Part shown: positions 7,811 to 18,929 of the stretch, piece after piece | Numbering within the stretch: the stretch's first letter is position 1 | Layout of the letters: each line of letters opens with the position of its first letter | Source of the DNA: Marinomonas sp. UCMA 3892 | GTDB lineage: Bacteria > Pseudomonadota > Gammaproteobacteria > Pseudomonadales > Marinomonadaceae | NCBI RefSeq assembly: GCF_012726345.1 | Contig: NZ_PTXN01000008.1 | Span: 1 to 64,000, forward strand | Length of the DNA: 64,000 nt | Direction: 5' to 3' | Made by a program: the position numbers and the translations under genes | Notes under the pieces: generated by a model | Told to the model about the DNA's origin: nothing | The model's database searches: none | The model's input: only the letters and a program-made list of their open reading frames with translations

Positions 7811-9137
7811 GCATACTAAATTTCATACTTATCTTTTTGTTTTTTTAAATTTAATTCTGTCTTTGGCGACCTGTAGCGTTTTAGCTGCGGAGGTTCGAGA
7901 TATTCGTGTTGCTCAGCAAGAGGGGGTAACGCGTTTGGTGTTTGAGCTCTCTGAAGCTGCAGAGCACCGAATATTCCCTCTTTCTAATCCTGATCGCATT
8001 GTTTTAGATATTAGTGGCGTAGATCTGAATGCTTCTGTTGTAAATGGATTGTCAGCGTTAACATCTGATGTATTGATGCGTGTGCGTTATGCTCGTCGAG
8101 ATTCTGGTGTTCGTTTTGTACTTGATTTGGGGCAGGCTGCAAAGGCTAAAAGCACTGTGTTGGCGGCAAATGGTACTTATGGCCCTAGAATACTGGTTGA
8201 GCTTGAGTATGGTGTAAGAAAGCCTGCCACGATTGTTAAAAGTTTGGCGAATCTATCTAAAGAGAAGCGCGATATTGTGATTGCAATTGACCCAGGCCAT
8301 GGTGGTAAAGATCCTGGTGCCTTGGGGCAATATAATGTGCGAGAAAAAGATATTGTGCTATCCATCGGTAAAGAATTAGCAAGTCGGATCAATGCTGTAG
8401 ATGGCTTTAAGGCTGTCTTAACTCGTTCAACAGATACATATCTTCAGCTTAGAGATCGCTCGCGAGTTGCTCGGGATGCTAATGCGGATTTGATGATATC
8501 CATACACGCAGACGCATTTACTAAATCAAGCGCTAGAGGCGCTTCTGTTTGGGCGTTGTCGTTGAGTGGTAAAAGCTCCGAAATGGGGCGCTGGTTAGCG
8601 CAACAAGAAAACTCTGCTGATTTAGTGGGGGGGATTTCACTGGACGATAAAGATCAGTTGCTTGCTGAGGTTTTGCTGGATATGTCGATGAACTCGACTA
8701 TTCAAATGAGTTTAAATATCGGCAAGAGTGTCTTGGGTGAAATGAAGGGGGTGGCTGTCTTGCATAAAGACACTGTCCAGCAGGCTGGTTTTGTTGTGCT
8801 GAAATCACCAGATATTCCTTCTATATTGATTGAAACTGGGTTTGTTTCAAATAAAACTGAAGCTAAAAATCTGTCGAGTAGAACCTATCGTGTGAAGTTG
8901 GCAGACTCTATCTCAAAGGGTGTGATTGGGTATTTTACCAAAAATGCTCCTGATGGTACCTTGGTTGCTTGGAAACAGAAAAAACATTCTGATTACGTTT
9001 ACACAGTGAGTAAGGGCGATACCTTGTCTGAAATTGCTCGCCGTAATCAGGTGTCCTTGCCTGTTTTGCGACAAGCAAATAGTTTGAGTAATGATGTTAT
9101 TTGGATTGGTCAAAAGCTTGTTATTCCTGCTGGGTAA
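7809..9137 (+). CDS. N-acetylmuramoyl-L-alanine amidase (AmiB/AmiC type) with AMIN and LysM domains
   Basis: This 442-residue secreted amidase cleaves the stem peptide from N-acetylmuramic acid during septal splitting. It has a signal peptide (about 1-27, ending VLA), an AMIN localisation domain (about 28-130), a zinc Amidase_3 domain (about 155-375) and one LysM repeat (about 397-441, YTVSKGDTLSEIA). Zinc and catalytic residues are visible in IDPGHGGKDPGA, VREKDIVL, SIHADAF and the C-terminal ILIETGF. ATG 7809 is the first start after an in-frame stop and gives a proper signal peptide, but there is no recognisable Shine-Dalgarno. This is the usual position of amiB in the tsaE-mutL operon. 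Confidence 0.92.
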   Translation: MHTKFHTYLFVFLNLILSLATCSVLAAEVRDIRVAQQEGVTRLVFELSEAAEHRIFPLSNPDRIVLDISGVDLNASVVNGLSALTSDVLMRVRYARRDSGVRFVLDLGQAAKAKSTVLAANGTYGPRILVELEYGVRKPATIVKSLANLSKEKRDIVIAIDPGHGGKDPGALGQYNVREKDIVLSIGKELASRINAVDGFKAVLTRSTDTYLQLRDRSRVARDANADLMISIHADAFTKSSARGASVWALSLSGKSSEMGRWLAQQENSADLVGGISLDDKDQLLAEVLLDMSMNSTIQMSLNIGKSVLGEMKGVAVLHKDTVQQAGFVVLKSPDIPSILIETGFVSNKTEAKNLSSRTYRVKLADSISKGVIGYFTKNAPDGTLVAWKQKKHSDYVYTVSKGDTLSEIARRNQVSLPVLRQANSLSNDVIWIGQKLVIPAG

Positions 9138-9148
9138 AATCATTTTCA

Positions 9149-9178
9149 AGTCTCTGCTGTTTTTTAAGAGACTGTTTT
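9149..9178 (+). terminator. Weak terminator-like hairpin between amidase and mutL
   Basis: The seven-base stem AGTCTCT/AGAGACT has a T-rich loop and is followed by GTTTT. It may reduce rather than stop transcription into mutL. Confidence 0.4.
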
Positions 9179-9195
9179 CACATTAAAGGTCGTTC

Positions 9196-11121
9196 ATGCA
9201 AAGAATAAATCTTTTATCTCCACGTTTAGCCAACCAAATTGCAGCGGGAGAAGTGGTTGAACGACCAGCTTCTGTTGTTAAGGAATTGCTTGAAAATAGC
9301 CTTGATGCTGGCGCTTCTCAGCTTGATATAGATGTTGAGCAGGGCGGCGTAAGACGTATCAAAATTCGTGATAACGGCACTGGTATCATGAAGGATGATT
9401 TGTCTTTGGCTTTAAGTCGTCACGCAACCAGTAAAATCATTACATTGGATGATTTAGAAGCTGTGCGCACGCTGGGGTTTCGTGGTGAGGCTCTAGCCAG
9501 TATTAGTTCTGTTTCAAGGATGCATCTTACTTCCCAGGCTGAAAACGAGGTGGAAGCTTGGCGAGTTGAAGCGGAAGGGAAAGACATGGCGACTGCTATT
9601 CGGCCTGCATCTCATCCGCAAGGCACAACTATTGAAGTGCGCGATTTGTTTTTTAATACTCCAGCTCGTCGAAAATTTCTTCGCACTGAAAAAACAGAAT
9701 TTGCTCACTTGGAAGAAGTGGTCAAGCGTCTGGCATTAAGCCGCTATGAGACTGGCTTTCGCCTCAGCCATAACGGTAAACAGGTTTATGATCTTCGCCC
9801 TGTTACTGATCAGCTTCATGCGGAGCATAGATTGGCTACTTTGTTGGGTAAGAAGTTTATTGAAAACTCTCTGACCCTAGATGTTGAAGCGGCCGGTTTG
9901 CGTCTATGGGGATGGATTGGTCTACCAACGTTTTCTCGCTCTCAGGCGGATCTACAGTATTTCTTTGTGAATGGTCGAGTAGTTAAAGACAAATTAGTCG
10001 CTCACGCTGTGCGCCAAGCTTATCGTGATGTTTTGTACAATGGACGTCACCCTACTTTTGTATTGTATCTTGAATTGGATCCATCAACGGTTGATGTGAA
10101 TGTTCATCCCACTAAGCATGAAGTCCGCTTCCGAGATGGGCGCTTGGTGCATGATTTCTTGTTTAGTCGAATTCATAAAGCGATTGCAGATGTGCGTCCA
10201 GAGTCAGAATCTGCACCTACGGGTATGAATGATTCTTCAAGCAATGAGCCGGTCAGTTATGGCTCAAACATCACTGAGCAATCTGCTTTGCCTCTTTCTA
10301 ATCGATCAGGATCTACTTCGATGGATTGGATGCGATCTACGTCAAATTCGTTAGGTTCTTCCGAGGTGCGTGGGCAGCTTGATGGAATGGGGCGAATGGC
10401 TGGTTATGCGCAAGAGTACGTATCTAAAACAGAAGAGATTGACCCTGAAACAGGCGAAATAAGAGAAATTGCTCCTGCTAGCACTTTAGGGCAAAGTGAA
10501 AGTCCGCTTGTTAGGCAAGAAGATGATTATCAGGCTGTACCTCCATTGGGGTTTGCAGTTGCGCAGTTGCATGGAGTTTATATTCTTTCTGAAAGTGAGC
10601 AGGGGCTTATTCTGGTTGATATGCATGCTGCTCATGAGCGAATTGTTTATGAGCGCATGAAAGCCGCCTTTTATCAGAAAAATATATCGTCTCAGCCTTT
10701 GTTGGTGCCGATTAATATTGCAGTTTCTCAAAGTGAGGCGGATCTTGTTGAAGAGAGTGGTGAGGTTTTTGAGGCCTTTGGGTTTCGTGTAGAAAGGACG
10801 GGATTAGAAAGTGCTATGGTTCGCGAAGTTCCCGTTATACTTATTCGGGGGGATGTAGAGGGTCTTGTTCGCGATGTAATTAGTGATCTGTCGACGAATG
10901 GTGTGTCAGATCTTATGGAGTCGCGGGCGAATGAGTTAATGGCATCAATGGCGTGTCATGGTGCTGTTCGTGCAAATCGTAAACTGACTATAGCTGAAAT
11001 GAATAGCCTTCTTCGTGACATGGAAATGACTGAACGTAGTGGACAATGTAATCACGGTCGACCAACTTGGGCGCATTTGAGTATGTCCGATTTAGATAAG
11101 CTCTTTTTGAGGGGGCGTTGA
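9196..11121 (+). CDS. mutL: DNA mismatch repair protein MutL
   Basis: MutL couples MutS mismatch recognition to strand removal. The GHKL ATPase domain (about 1-330) has the motifs [15 protein letters not shown] and [11 protein letters not shown] long polar linker (about 340-455) precedes the C-terminal dimerisation domain. That domain carries the endonuclease-type motif [12 protein letters not shown] (about 475-486), matching DQHA(X)2E(X)4E with Met for Gln, together with ACHGAVRAN and CNHGRP. This suggests a nicking MutL as in Pseudomonas rather than the MutH-dependent E. coli type. The 641-residue length is normal. miaA starts one base after the stop. Confidence 0.96.
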   Translation: MQRINLLSPRLANQIAAGEVVERPASVVKELLENSLDAGASQLDIDVEQGGVRRIKIRDNGTGIMKDDLSLALSRHATSKIITLDDLEAVRTLGFRGEALASISSVSRMHLTSQAENEVEAWRVEAEGKDMATAIRPASHPQGTTIEVRDLFFNTPARRKFLRTEKTEFAHLEEVVKRLALSRYETGFRLSHNGKQVYDLRPVTDQLHAEHRLATLLGKKFIENSLTLDVEAAGLRLWGWIGLPTFSRSQADLQYFFVNGRVVKDKLVAHAVRQAYRDVLYNGRHPTFVLYLELDPSTVDVNVHPTKHEVRFRDGRLVHDFLFSRIHKAIADVRPESESAPTGMNDSSSNEPVSYGSNITEQSALPLSNRSGSTSMDWMRSTSNSLGSSEVRGQLDGMGRMAGYAQEYVSKTEEIDPETGEIREIAPASTLGQSESPLVRQEDDYQAVPPLGFAVAQLHGVYILSESEQGLILVDMHAAHERIVYERMKAAFYQKNISSQPLLVPINIAVSQSEADLVEESGEVFEAFGFRVERTGLESAMVREVPVILIRGDVEGLVRDVISDLSTNGVSDLMESRANELMASMACHGAVRANRKLTIAEMNSLLRDMEMTERSGQCNHGRPTWAHLSMSDLDKLFLRGR

Positions 11122-11122
11122 T

Positions 11123-12055
11123 ATGACAAAGCCATATGTTGTTTGTTTGATGGGGCCGACGGCCTCAGGAAAAACTGGATTGGCCGTTGAGCTGGCAGAG
11201 CATCATAATTTTGAAATTATCAGTGTTGATTCCGCTCTTGTATATAAAGGAATGGATATTGGTACGGCAAAACCTAGCGCTGAGTTGCTGGCTAGGGCTC
11301 CTCACCGATTGATCGATATTATTGATCCACTTGAATCTTATTCGGCGGCTGATTTTGTATTAGATGCTGTTGAGCAGTCTCAAGAAATTCTTGCTAAAGG
11401 TAAAACTCCACTGTTGGTGGGGGGGACCATGATGTACTTCAATGCTTTGCAAAAAGGTTTGGCAGAAATGCCGCAAGCTGATGCGGAGCTGCGAGTGATA
11501 ATTGAGGCTGAAGCGGCAGAAAAAGGTTGGGCAGCCTTGCATGAGGAGCTGCAAAGGTTTGATCCTGAGGCAGCCTCACGTATACATCCCAATGATCCGC
11601 AGCGTTTGCAGCGTGCGATTGAGGTGTATCGGTTGACGGGTAAAACCATGACTCATTTCTGGAAGCAGCAAGAAGCTGTTTCTTTGCCGTTTGAAATGAT
11701 CAATATGGCTGTGATGCCTAAAGAGCGGAGTGTGCTGCATGAGCGAATCGAGCAGCGTTTTTATGACATGATGGACCAAGGTTTTTTAGCTGAAGTGGAA
11801 GGGTTTTATCGTCGTGGCGATTTGACGATTGATATGCCTTCAATGCGTTGTGTTGGTTATCGTCAATTATGGCAATATTTAGACGGTGTTGATTTGCTAG
11901 AAGATGCTATCTTTAAAGGGGTGGTTGCTTCTCGTCAATTGGCAAAAAGGCAGCTTACTTGGTTGAGAGGGTGGGAGGATTTGATGATTTTTGATAGTTT
12001 GTCAAAAGATCTTGTGCCTGAAGCCTTGAATTACATAGAAAGCAGGATTATATAG
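11123..12055 (+). CDS. miaA: tRNA dimethylallyltransferase
   Basis: MiaA transfers a dimethylallyl group to N6 of A37 in tRNAs reading UNN codons. The P-loop GPTASGKTG (about 11-19) is followed by [18 protein letters not shown], which contains the conserved Asp and substrate-binding residues. Near the end [11 protein letters not shown] and [14 protein letters not shown] are family signatures. The 310-residue length is typical. It follows mutL by one base and is probably translationally coupled; hfq follows after 89 bases with its own strong ribosome-binding site. Confidence 0.97.
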   Translation: MTKPYVVCLMGPTASGKTGLAVELAEHHNFEIISVDSALVYKGMDIGTAKPSAELLARAPHRLIDIIDPLESYSAADFVLDAVEQSQEILAKGKTPLLVGGTMMYFNALQKGLAEMPQADAELRVIIEAEAAEKGWAALHEELQRFDPEAASRIHPNDPQRLQRAIEVYRLTGKTMTHFWKQQEAVSLPFEMINMAVMPKERSVLHERIEQRFYDMMDQGFLAEVEGFYRRGDLTIDMPSMRCVGYRQLWQYLDGVDLLEDAIFKGVVASRQLAKRQLTWLRGWEDLMIFDSLSKDLVPEALNYIESRII

Positions 12056-12144
12056 GGGAAATGGATAAAGATTTGGTGTAGTATCTACAGTATTGTTTTA
12101 CCAATAATTAATTTAATATTTTTTGCTTGTTTAAGGAGATTACA

Positions 12145-12390
12145 ATGTCAAAAGGGCAATCATTACAAGACCCTTATCTAAATATTCTACGTAAAGAAAG
12201 AGTGCCAGTATCTATCTTTCTTGTAAATGGAATTAAGCTTCAAGGTCAAATCGAATCATTCGATCAGTTTGTGATTCTATTAAAAAATACTGTTAGTCAA
12301 ATGGTTTACAAACACGCCATTTCTACAGTTGTGCCTTCCCGTACAATTCGCATCCCGTCTCCTGATCAGCCGGAAGATGACGCTGAATAG
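12145..12390 (+). CDS. hfq: RNA chaperone Hfq
   Basis: Hfq is the hexameric Sm-like chaperone that pairs small RNAs with mRNAs. The Sm1 motif lies in [20 protein letters not shown] and the Sm2 motif in [11 protein letters not shown], both fully conserved. I chose ATG 12145, preceded by TTAAGGAGATTACA; an ATG at 12127 would add six residues in front of the conserved [10 protein letters not shown] start. The protein is 81 residues with a short acidic tail (DQPEDDAE), much shorter than the E. coli tail. It sits in the standard miaA-hfq-hflX order. Confidence 0.98.
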   Translation: MSKGQSLQDPYLNILRKERVPVSIFLVNGIKLQGQIESFDQFVILLKNTVSQMVYKHAISTVVPSRTIRIPSPDQPEDDAE

Positions 12391-12425
12391 TTTGTCTGTA
12401 ATAAGGCAAGCAGAGGAATACTAGA

Positions 12426-13715
12426 TTGTTTTTTGAACGTCCAGATAGTGGTGAAATAGCTGTATTGGTCCATATAGATTTTCACGATCAAAGTGAATCT
12501 TATGGGCCTGAAGAGTTTGTTGAGCTTGCTATTTCGGCTGGTGCTGACCCTGTTGCTGTTGTTTCAGGGACTCGCCAGCGTCCAGATGCTAGATACTTTA
12601 TTGGTACTGGCAAGCTTGCAGAAATTAAAGATATTGTTGATCGAGAAGAGGCGCAAGTTGTTCTTTTTGATCATGCACTATCTCCCTCCCAAGAGCGTAA
12701 CTTAGAAAGTGTTTTACAATGTCGTGTGCTTGATCGTACAGGGCTTATACTCGATATTTTTGCTCAGCGTGCGCGTACCCATGAAGGTAAGTTGCAGGTC
12801 GAGTTAGCTCAATTACAACATATGTCGACACGTCTTATTCGTGGCTGGACGCACTTAGAGCGCCAAAAAGGCGGTATAGGTATGCGTGGGCCTGGTGAGA
12901 CGCAGCTAGAGACTGACCGTCGGTTGCTTAGAGAGCGCATCAAGGCTATTCAGAAAAGATTGGCGAAAGTGGGTTCTCAGCGTGATCAGAATCGCCGATC
13001 TCGTGATCGATCTTCTGTACCAACAGTTTCATTGGTTGGTTATACCAACGCTGGTAAATCTACTTTATTTAATCGTGCTACTGGTGCTGATGTTTATGCG
13101 GCTGATCAGTTGTTTGCAACACTTGATCCAACTTTGAGGCGTCTAGATATAGAGCAGATTGGTTCCATAGTATTGGCAGACACGGTTGGTTTTATTCGTC
13201 AGTTGCCTCACCGATTGATTAAGGCGTTTCAGGCGACATTAAAAGAGTCGTCTGAGGCAGACTTATTGCTGCATATAGTGGATGCTGCGGATATTTCTCG
13301 TGATGAGAATATGAAGCATGTTGACTCTGTATTGGAAGAAATTGGCGCTAATGAAGTGCCAACTTTGACGATATTTAACAAAATTGATCTGTTGCCGACG
13401 GCTGAGCCTAGAATTGATAGGGATGTTAATGGGAACCCTTTTCGAGTTTGGTTGTCTGCTCGTGATGGTCAAGGTATTGATTTGCTTAAGCAGGCTATCG
13501 CAGAGTTGTTGGCAGAAGATGTTTTTAATGAAACACTTTATTTGTCGAGCAAGTACGGGCGTTTAAGAGCTATGTTGTTTGAGCATGGAGCTGTAAAGTC
13601 GGAACGCTTTGATGAGGCGGGTCGTTTTGTTCTTGATGTAAAGTTGCCTAAAAAAGATTATTTGCAGATTTTGGCTCGCGTTGGCATGTCTGAGGATCAG
13701 ATAGAGGCCGCGTAA
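12426..13715 (+). CDS. hflX: Ribosome-associated GTPase HflX
   Basis: HflX is a GTPase that splits stalled ribosomes under stress. The N-terminal HflX domain has the conserved glycine-rich GIGMRGPGETQLETDRR segment before the G domain. G1 is GYTNAGKSTLFN, G3 is DTVGFIRQLPH and G4 is NKID. The start is a TTG at 12426, giving MFFERPDSGE as in homologues, with AGAGGA eight bases upstream. The 429-residue length is standard. It follows hfq by 35 bases and precedes hflKC. Confidence 0.95.
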   Translation: MFFERPDSGEIAVLVHIDFHDQSESYGPEEFVELAISAGADPVAVVSGTRQRPDARYFIGTGKLAEIKDIVDREEAQVVLFDHALSPSQERNLESVLQCRVLDRTGLILDIFAQRARTHEGKLQVELAQLQHMSTRLIRGWTHLERQKGGIGMRGPGETQLETDRRLLRERIKAIQKRLAKVGSQRDQNRRSRDRSSVPTVSLVGYTNAGKSTLFNRATGADVYAADQLFATLDPTLRRLDIEQIGSIVLADTVGFIRQLPHRLIKAFQATLKESSEADLLLHIVDAADISRDENMKHVDSVLEEIGANEVPTLTIFNKIDLLPTAEPRIDRDVNGNPFRVWLSARDGQGIDLLKQAIAELLAEDVFNETLYLSSKYGRLRAMLFEHGAVKSERFDEAGRFVLDVKLPKKDYLQILARVGMSEDQIEAA

Positions 13716-13755
13716 GTTATACAGGATTATCATTAAAATAAAGTGGAGATGTAGT

Positions 13756-15000
13756 ATGGCCTGGAATGAACCGGGTAATAACGACAATGACCCATGGAAT
13801 CCAGATAAAAACCGTAATAATGGTGCTGGGCGCCCAGATGGAGATCGTGAAAAAGAGGCTAATAATGACCCTTGGGGTCGTAAGCCTGGTGGTAAGGAGC
13901 AAGGGCCTCCTGACTTGGATGAAGCATTTCAGAAGCTGATGGGGATGTTGGGTGTTAAAAAAACTCGCAAATCCGGCGGCTCTAATGGTGGTGATTCTGG
14001 TATGTCTGGAAAATTTGGTGGTGGCTTAATTGCCATTATCTTGATTGCCTTGCTTGCTTTGTGGGCGGCTACTGGTGTTTATCAGGTCGATCAGCAAGAA
14101 CGAGGTGTTGTGCTTCGTTTGGGTAAGTATCATTCTACAGTTATGCCTGGTCTTCATTGGAATCCGCCAATGATAGATTCTGTAAGTAAAGTGAATGTGA
14201 CTAAGGTTCGTTCACATGACCATAAAGCTCTGATGTTGACAGTTGATGATGCCATTGTTGAAGTGGGTGTTTCTGTTCAATATTCTGTTCAGGATCCAAA
14301 GGATTTCTTACTTAATGTTCGTAATCCAGAAGAGTCTCTTGCTCAGGTGACAGAGAGTGCGCTTCGCCATGTTGTTGGTAGTTCCGAAATGGATCAAATC
14401 TTAACGGAAGGTCGTGAGTTGTTGGCGACGGAAGTTAAGGCGCGAATTCAGGATTACAGTGATGCATATGGTACTGGTTTGTTAATTTCGAAAGTAAACG
14501 TTGAAAATACTCAGGCTCCGACTCAGGTGCAAGAGGCGTTCGATGATGTTATTAAGGCGAAAGAAGACGAGTTGCGAGTGCGTAATGAAGCTGAGTCTTA
14601 TGCAAATGGTATCATTCCTGAGGCCCGTGGTCGTGCCCAGCGTATTAGAGAGGAGGCTGAGGCTTACCGATCTGAAATAGTGGCTCGTGCTAGTGGTCAG
14701 GCTGATCGTTTTGATCGATTGTATCGTGAGTATACTAAGGCGCCAGACGTAACTCGTCGTCGTTTGTATATCGAGACAATGGAGTCTGTTTATAAAGACG
14801 TGAACAAGGTTGTTGTTGATACTAAAGGAGGGAATAACATGATGTATTTGCCTTTAGATCAATTAATGAAGCAGCGTGCGGAATCGTCTAAAGGAACTGG
14901 ATCAGTGAATTCAGGTAATATTGGGGCGTTAACAGATCAAGTTCTTGATGAAATACGTAAGCGCCAAAGTGCAACAGTTCGTAGAGAGGGCAGAAACTAA
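13756..15000 (+). CDS. hflK: FtsH protease modulator HflK
   Basis: HflK and HflC form a large membrane assembly around the FtsH protease and limit its access to membrane substrates. The glycine- and asparagine-rich N-terminus (1-85) is cytoplasmic. One membrane helix follows (about 90-112), then an SPFH/band-7 domain and a long helical region with EARGRAQRIREEAEAYR. The 414-residue length is normal. Start ATG 13756 has TGGAG upstream. The stop overlaps the hflC start in TAATG, so translation is coupled. Confidence 0.95.
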   Translation: MAWNEPGNNDNDPWNPDKNRNNGAGRPDGDREKEANNDPWGRKPGGKEQGPPDLDEAFQKLMGMLGVKKTRKSGGSNGGDSGMSGKFGGGLIAIILIALLALWAATGVYQVDQQERGVVLRLGKYHSTVMPGLHWNPPMIDSVSKVNVTKVRSHDHKALMLTVDDAIVEVGVSVQYSVQDPKDFLLNVRNPEESLAQVTESALRHVVGSSEMDQILTEGRELLATEVKARIQDYSDAYGTGLLISKVNVENTQAPTQVQEAFDDVIKAKEDELRVRNEAESYANGIIPEARGRAQRIREEAEAYRSEIVARASGQADRFDRLYREYTKAPDVTRRRLYIETMESVYKDVNKVVVDTKGGNNMMYLPLDQLMKQRAESSKGTGSVNSGNIGALTDQVLDEIRKRQSATVRREGRN

Positions 15001-15881
15001 TGAAAGGCTTTTCTTTTTCAGTTTTATTTGTTGTTCTTCTTGGTGTGCTGATTGCTTCCCAAACACTGTTTGTTGTCAAAGAGACAGAGCGTGCGGTGGT
15101 GCTTAAGTTTGGTGAAATTGTTCAGGATGATGTTAAGCCTGGGATTCACTTTAAGCTTCCAATTATGAATGAAGTTAAGAAGTTTGATGCTCGAATTTTG
15201 ACAATGGATTCTCGTCCTCAGCGTTACTTGACGTTGGAGAAAAAGGCTGTTGTTGTTGATTCTTACGTTAAATGGAAAATAGATTCTGTTGCTAAGTTCT
15301 ATCAGGCGACGTCTGGTGATGAGTTTGTAGCAAATCGTGTATTATCTTCACGTGTAGATACTGGACTTCGAAATAAGTTTGGTGAACGAACTATGCATGA
15401 GGTGGTTTCTGGGGAGCGTGATTTGTTGATGACAGAATTGCGTGATGACTTGAATAAGGTTGCTCAGAGCGAATTGGGTATCTCTATTGTGGATATTCGA
15501 GTTAAGCGAATTGATTTGCCGCCCGATGTTAGTGAGTCTGTTTACCAACGTATGAGAACTGAGCGTGAACGTGAGGCTCGTGAGCATAGGTCGAAAGGTC
15601 TAGAGCTTGCTGAAGGTATTCGTGCTGACGCTGATCGTCAGCAAGTGGTGCTAGAAGCTGAAGCGCAGCGTGATGCTGAGATGATTCGTGGTGATGGTGA
15701 TGCTAAGGCAGCCGCTATTTACTCTAAGGTTTATAAACAAGATCCTGAGTTTTACGAGTTTTATCGTAGCCTTCAGGCATACCGTGAAAGCTTTAATGGT
15801 AGTAATGATTTGTTTGTACTTGAGCCTGATAGCGAATTCTTTAAGTATCTGAATAGCTCAACTAGCCGTAGTGCTAAATAG
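15000..15881 (+). CDS. hflC: FtsH protease modulator HflC
   Basis: HflC is the partner of HflK in the FtsH-associated SPFH complex. It has one N-terminal membrane helix (about 4-22), then the band-7 domain beginning VVKETERAVVLKFGE, and an alanine/arginine-rich coiled region (ADRQQVVLEAEAQRDAEMIR). The 293-residue length is typical. Its ATG shares one base with the hflK stop. A terminator lies about 70 bases downstream, before the DUF2065 gene. Confidence 0.95.
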   Translation: MKGFSFSVLFVVLLGVLIASQTLFVVKETERAVVLKFGEIVQDDVKPGIHFKLPIMNEVKKFDARILTMDSRPQRYLTLEKKAVVVDSYVKWKIDSVAKFYQATSGDEFVANRVLSSRVDTGLRNKFGERTMHEVVSGERDLLMTELRDDLNKVAQSELGISIVDIRVKRIDLPPDVSESVYQRMRTEREREAREHRSKGLELAEGIRADADRQQVVLEAEAQRDAEMIRGDGDAKAAAIYSKVYKQDPEFYEFYRSLQAYRESFNGSNDLFVLEPDSEFFKYLNSSTSRSAK

Positions 15882-15950
15882 AGTAGATATTCATCAATAA
15901 TCGTGCATGAAGCCTATTTGTTAAAATGGGAAACATGGTACTATTACACA

Positions 15951-15974
15951 AACCGGGCCAAGCCCGGTTTTTTA
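15951..15974 (+). terminator. Rho-independent terminator after hflC
   Basis: The stem AACCGGGC/GCCCGGTT has a very short loop and is followed by a short T-run. It separates hflKC from the DUF2065-hisZ-purA part of the run. Confidence 0.7.
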
Positions 15975-15996
15975 ATGGTCAAAATAAAGAGAATCT

Positions 15997-16194
15997 ATGC
16001 AGGAATTGTTGCAGTCGCTGCTGGTTGGCGTCAGCCTTTTATTGATCGCCGAAGGGGTTTTGCCTTTTCTCGCTCCAAATATATGGAGAGAAATAATGGT
16101 GAAAGCTATCGCGAGCTCGGATTGGAATTTGCGTATTCTGGGCGCGGTTAGTATGTTTCTTGGATTAATGCTTCTTTTGCTGACTCGAAGCTAA
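15997..16194 (+). CDS. DUF2065 (YjeT-like) small membrane protein
   Basis: This 65-residue protein has two hydrophobic helices (about 5-25 and 43-62) joined by the conserved APNIWREIMVKAI segment. This is the YjeT/DUF2065 layout, a family of unknown function nearly always found next to hflC. Start ATG 15997 has AAGAGA upstream. hisZ follows after 12 bases. Confidence 0.85.
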   Translation: MQELLQSLLVGVSLLLIAEGVLPFLAPNIWREIMVKAIASSDWNLRILGAVSMFLGLMLLLLTRS

Positions 16195-16206
16195 GAGGAT
16201 AATTTA

Positions 16207-17385
16207 ATGACATTAGCAGATCGCTGGTTACTTCCTGAGGGCGTTGACGAGGCGTTGCCTGAGCAGGCCGCTAAGATCGAGCACCTTAGAAGAACTCTGC
16301 TTAATCTCCATGAGAGTTGGGGATATCACTTAGTAATACCTCCTCTTTTAGAGTATCTGGATTCCCTCCTTACGGGTGCTGGCTCAGACCTAGAAATCGA
16401 AACATTTAAAGTGATTGACCAGTTATCAGGTCGACTTTTAGGTATTCGTGCCGATTTTACATCTCAGGTTGCTCGTATTGATGCTCATTGTCTTAAAGAT
16501 GATGGTGTGCAGCGTTTGAGTTATTGCGGCAGTGTATTGAGAACAATGCCTGCGGGCTTAGATGGTACTCGTAGCCCTATTCAATTGGGCGCAGAAATTT
16601 ATGGTCATGGCGGCGTAGAAAGTGATGTTGAAGTTTTGTCTTTGATGTTGCAGACCTTGTCTACAGCTGGTTTGTCTAATCTTGTTCTTGATCTTGGGCA
16701 TGTTGATATTGTAAGTGGTGTGCTTGCTGCTTGTAATCTTAATGCAGATCAAGAGAGTAAATTAATTGAGCTTTACAAGGCAAAAGATTTGCCCGAGCTC
16801 GATCGATATGCCGAAGAACTTGGGTGTCTGACTGATATTCAAAAGCAATGGTTGGTCGGTTTGCCGCGTTTATGTGGTGGCAAAGAGGTATTAAAGCACG
16901 CGACAGATTTGCTTGGAGATGTGAATGAATCAATTCGTGATGCGATTGTTTTATTGCAGAAAGTGAGTGATTCCATCTGCCAGCGTTTTCCTAAAGTTGG
17001 CCTACATTTCGATCTGAGTGATTTGGTTTCTTACAGTTATCATACAGGTGTGATTTTTGCGGCTTACGTTCCTGGTCATGGTAATGCCATTGCTCGTGGT
17101 GGGCGTTATAACAATATTGGGCAAGTGTTCGGTCGGTCTCGTCCGGCTACGGGTTTTAGTACGGATGTGAAAGCCTTGGTTGCTTTGACTGATATTGTGG
17201 TCAATAAGCCAAAAACTGTTCTGTCGCCAATTTGCTCAAGTGATGAGCTTTGGCAGAAAGCGAATTCCTTGCGTGCTGAGGGATATCGAGTGGTAGAGGT
17301 CTTGGATGATATTTACGCTGGAGATGCTGATTTTAAGCTGGAATTTGTTGATGAAGCTTGGCAGTTGATGCCGGTTCATAACTAG
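16207..17385 (+). CDS. hisZ: ATP phosphoribosyltransferase regulatory subunit HisZ
   Basis: HisZ is a catalytically inactive histidyl-tRNA synthetase paralogue that activates the short form of HisG for the first step of histidine synthesis. The class II synthetase-like fold shows RADFTSQVARIDAH (a motif-2-like region) and GRYNNIGQVFGRSRPATGFS near the C-terminus. The 392-residue length is typical, and the anticodon-binding domain of true HisRS is missing. Its presence implies a short HisG elsewhere in the genome. The hflC-DUF2065-hisZ-purA order matches Pseudomonas. Confidence 0.93.
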   Translation: MTLADRWLLPEGVDEALPEQAAKIEHLRRTLLNLHESWGYHLVIPPLLEYLDSLLTGAGSDLEIETFKVIDQLSGRLLGIRADFTSQVARIDAHCLKDDGVQRLSYCGSVLRTMPAGLDGTRSPIQLGAEIYGHGGVESDVEVLSLMLQTLSTAGLSNLVLDLGHVDIVSGVLAACNLNADQESKLIELYKAKDLPELDRYAEELGCLTDIQKQWLVGLPRLCGGKEVLKHATDLLGDVNESIRDAIVLLQKVSDSICQRFPKVGLHFDLSDLVSYSYHTGVIFAAYVPGHGNAIARGGRYNNIGQVFGRSRPATGFSTDVKALVALTDIVVNKPKTVLSPICSSDELWQKANSLRAEGYRVVEVLDDIYAGDADFKLEFVDEAWQLMPVHN

Positions 17386-17408
17386 ACTTTTCTTTAAGAA
17401 CTATCTAA

Positions 17409-18722
<1,314 letters not shown>

Positions 18723-18746
18723 GTCTAAACTGTTGGATATATTGTT

Positions 18747-18774
18747 AAAAAAGCCGCTTAGTTGCGGTTTTTTT
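18747..18774 (+). terminator. Rho-independent terminator after purA
   Basis: The stem GCCGC/GCGGT is extended by A/T pairs, has the loop TTAGTT and is followed by seven T residues. It closes the amidase-to-purA gene run. Confidence 0.75.
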
Positions 18775-18929
18775 GTTTTTATGGGTAGCTAAGTTCATCA
18801 TATTAGTATTCTTTGTAAATAGAGTGAAAAGAGGGGGAGGAGTTTGTCTGGTGCTAAGGTAATATTTACAATTGAATTTAAGGCGATATAAGTGCCTGCT
18901 AAATAATGAAAAAATGAGAGGGAATATTT

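Noticed and set aside
15903..16151. 82-codon frame between hflC and hisZ
   Set aside because: It overlaps the DUF2065 gene in another frame, and the latter has a ribosome-binding site and a known family.
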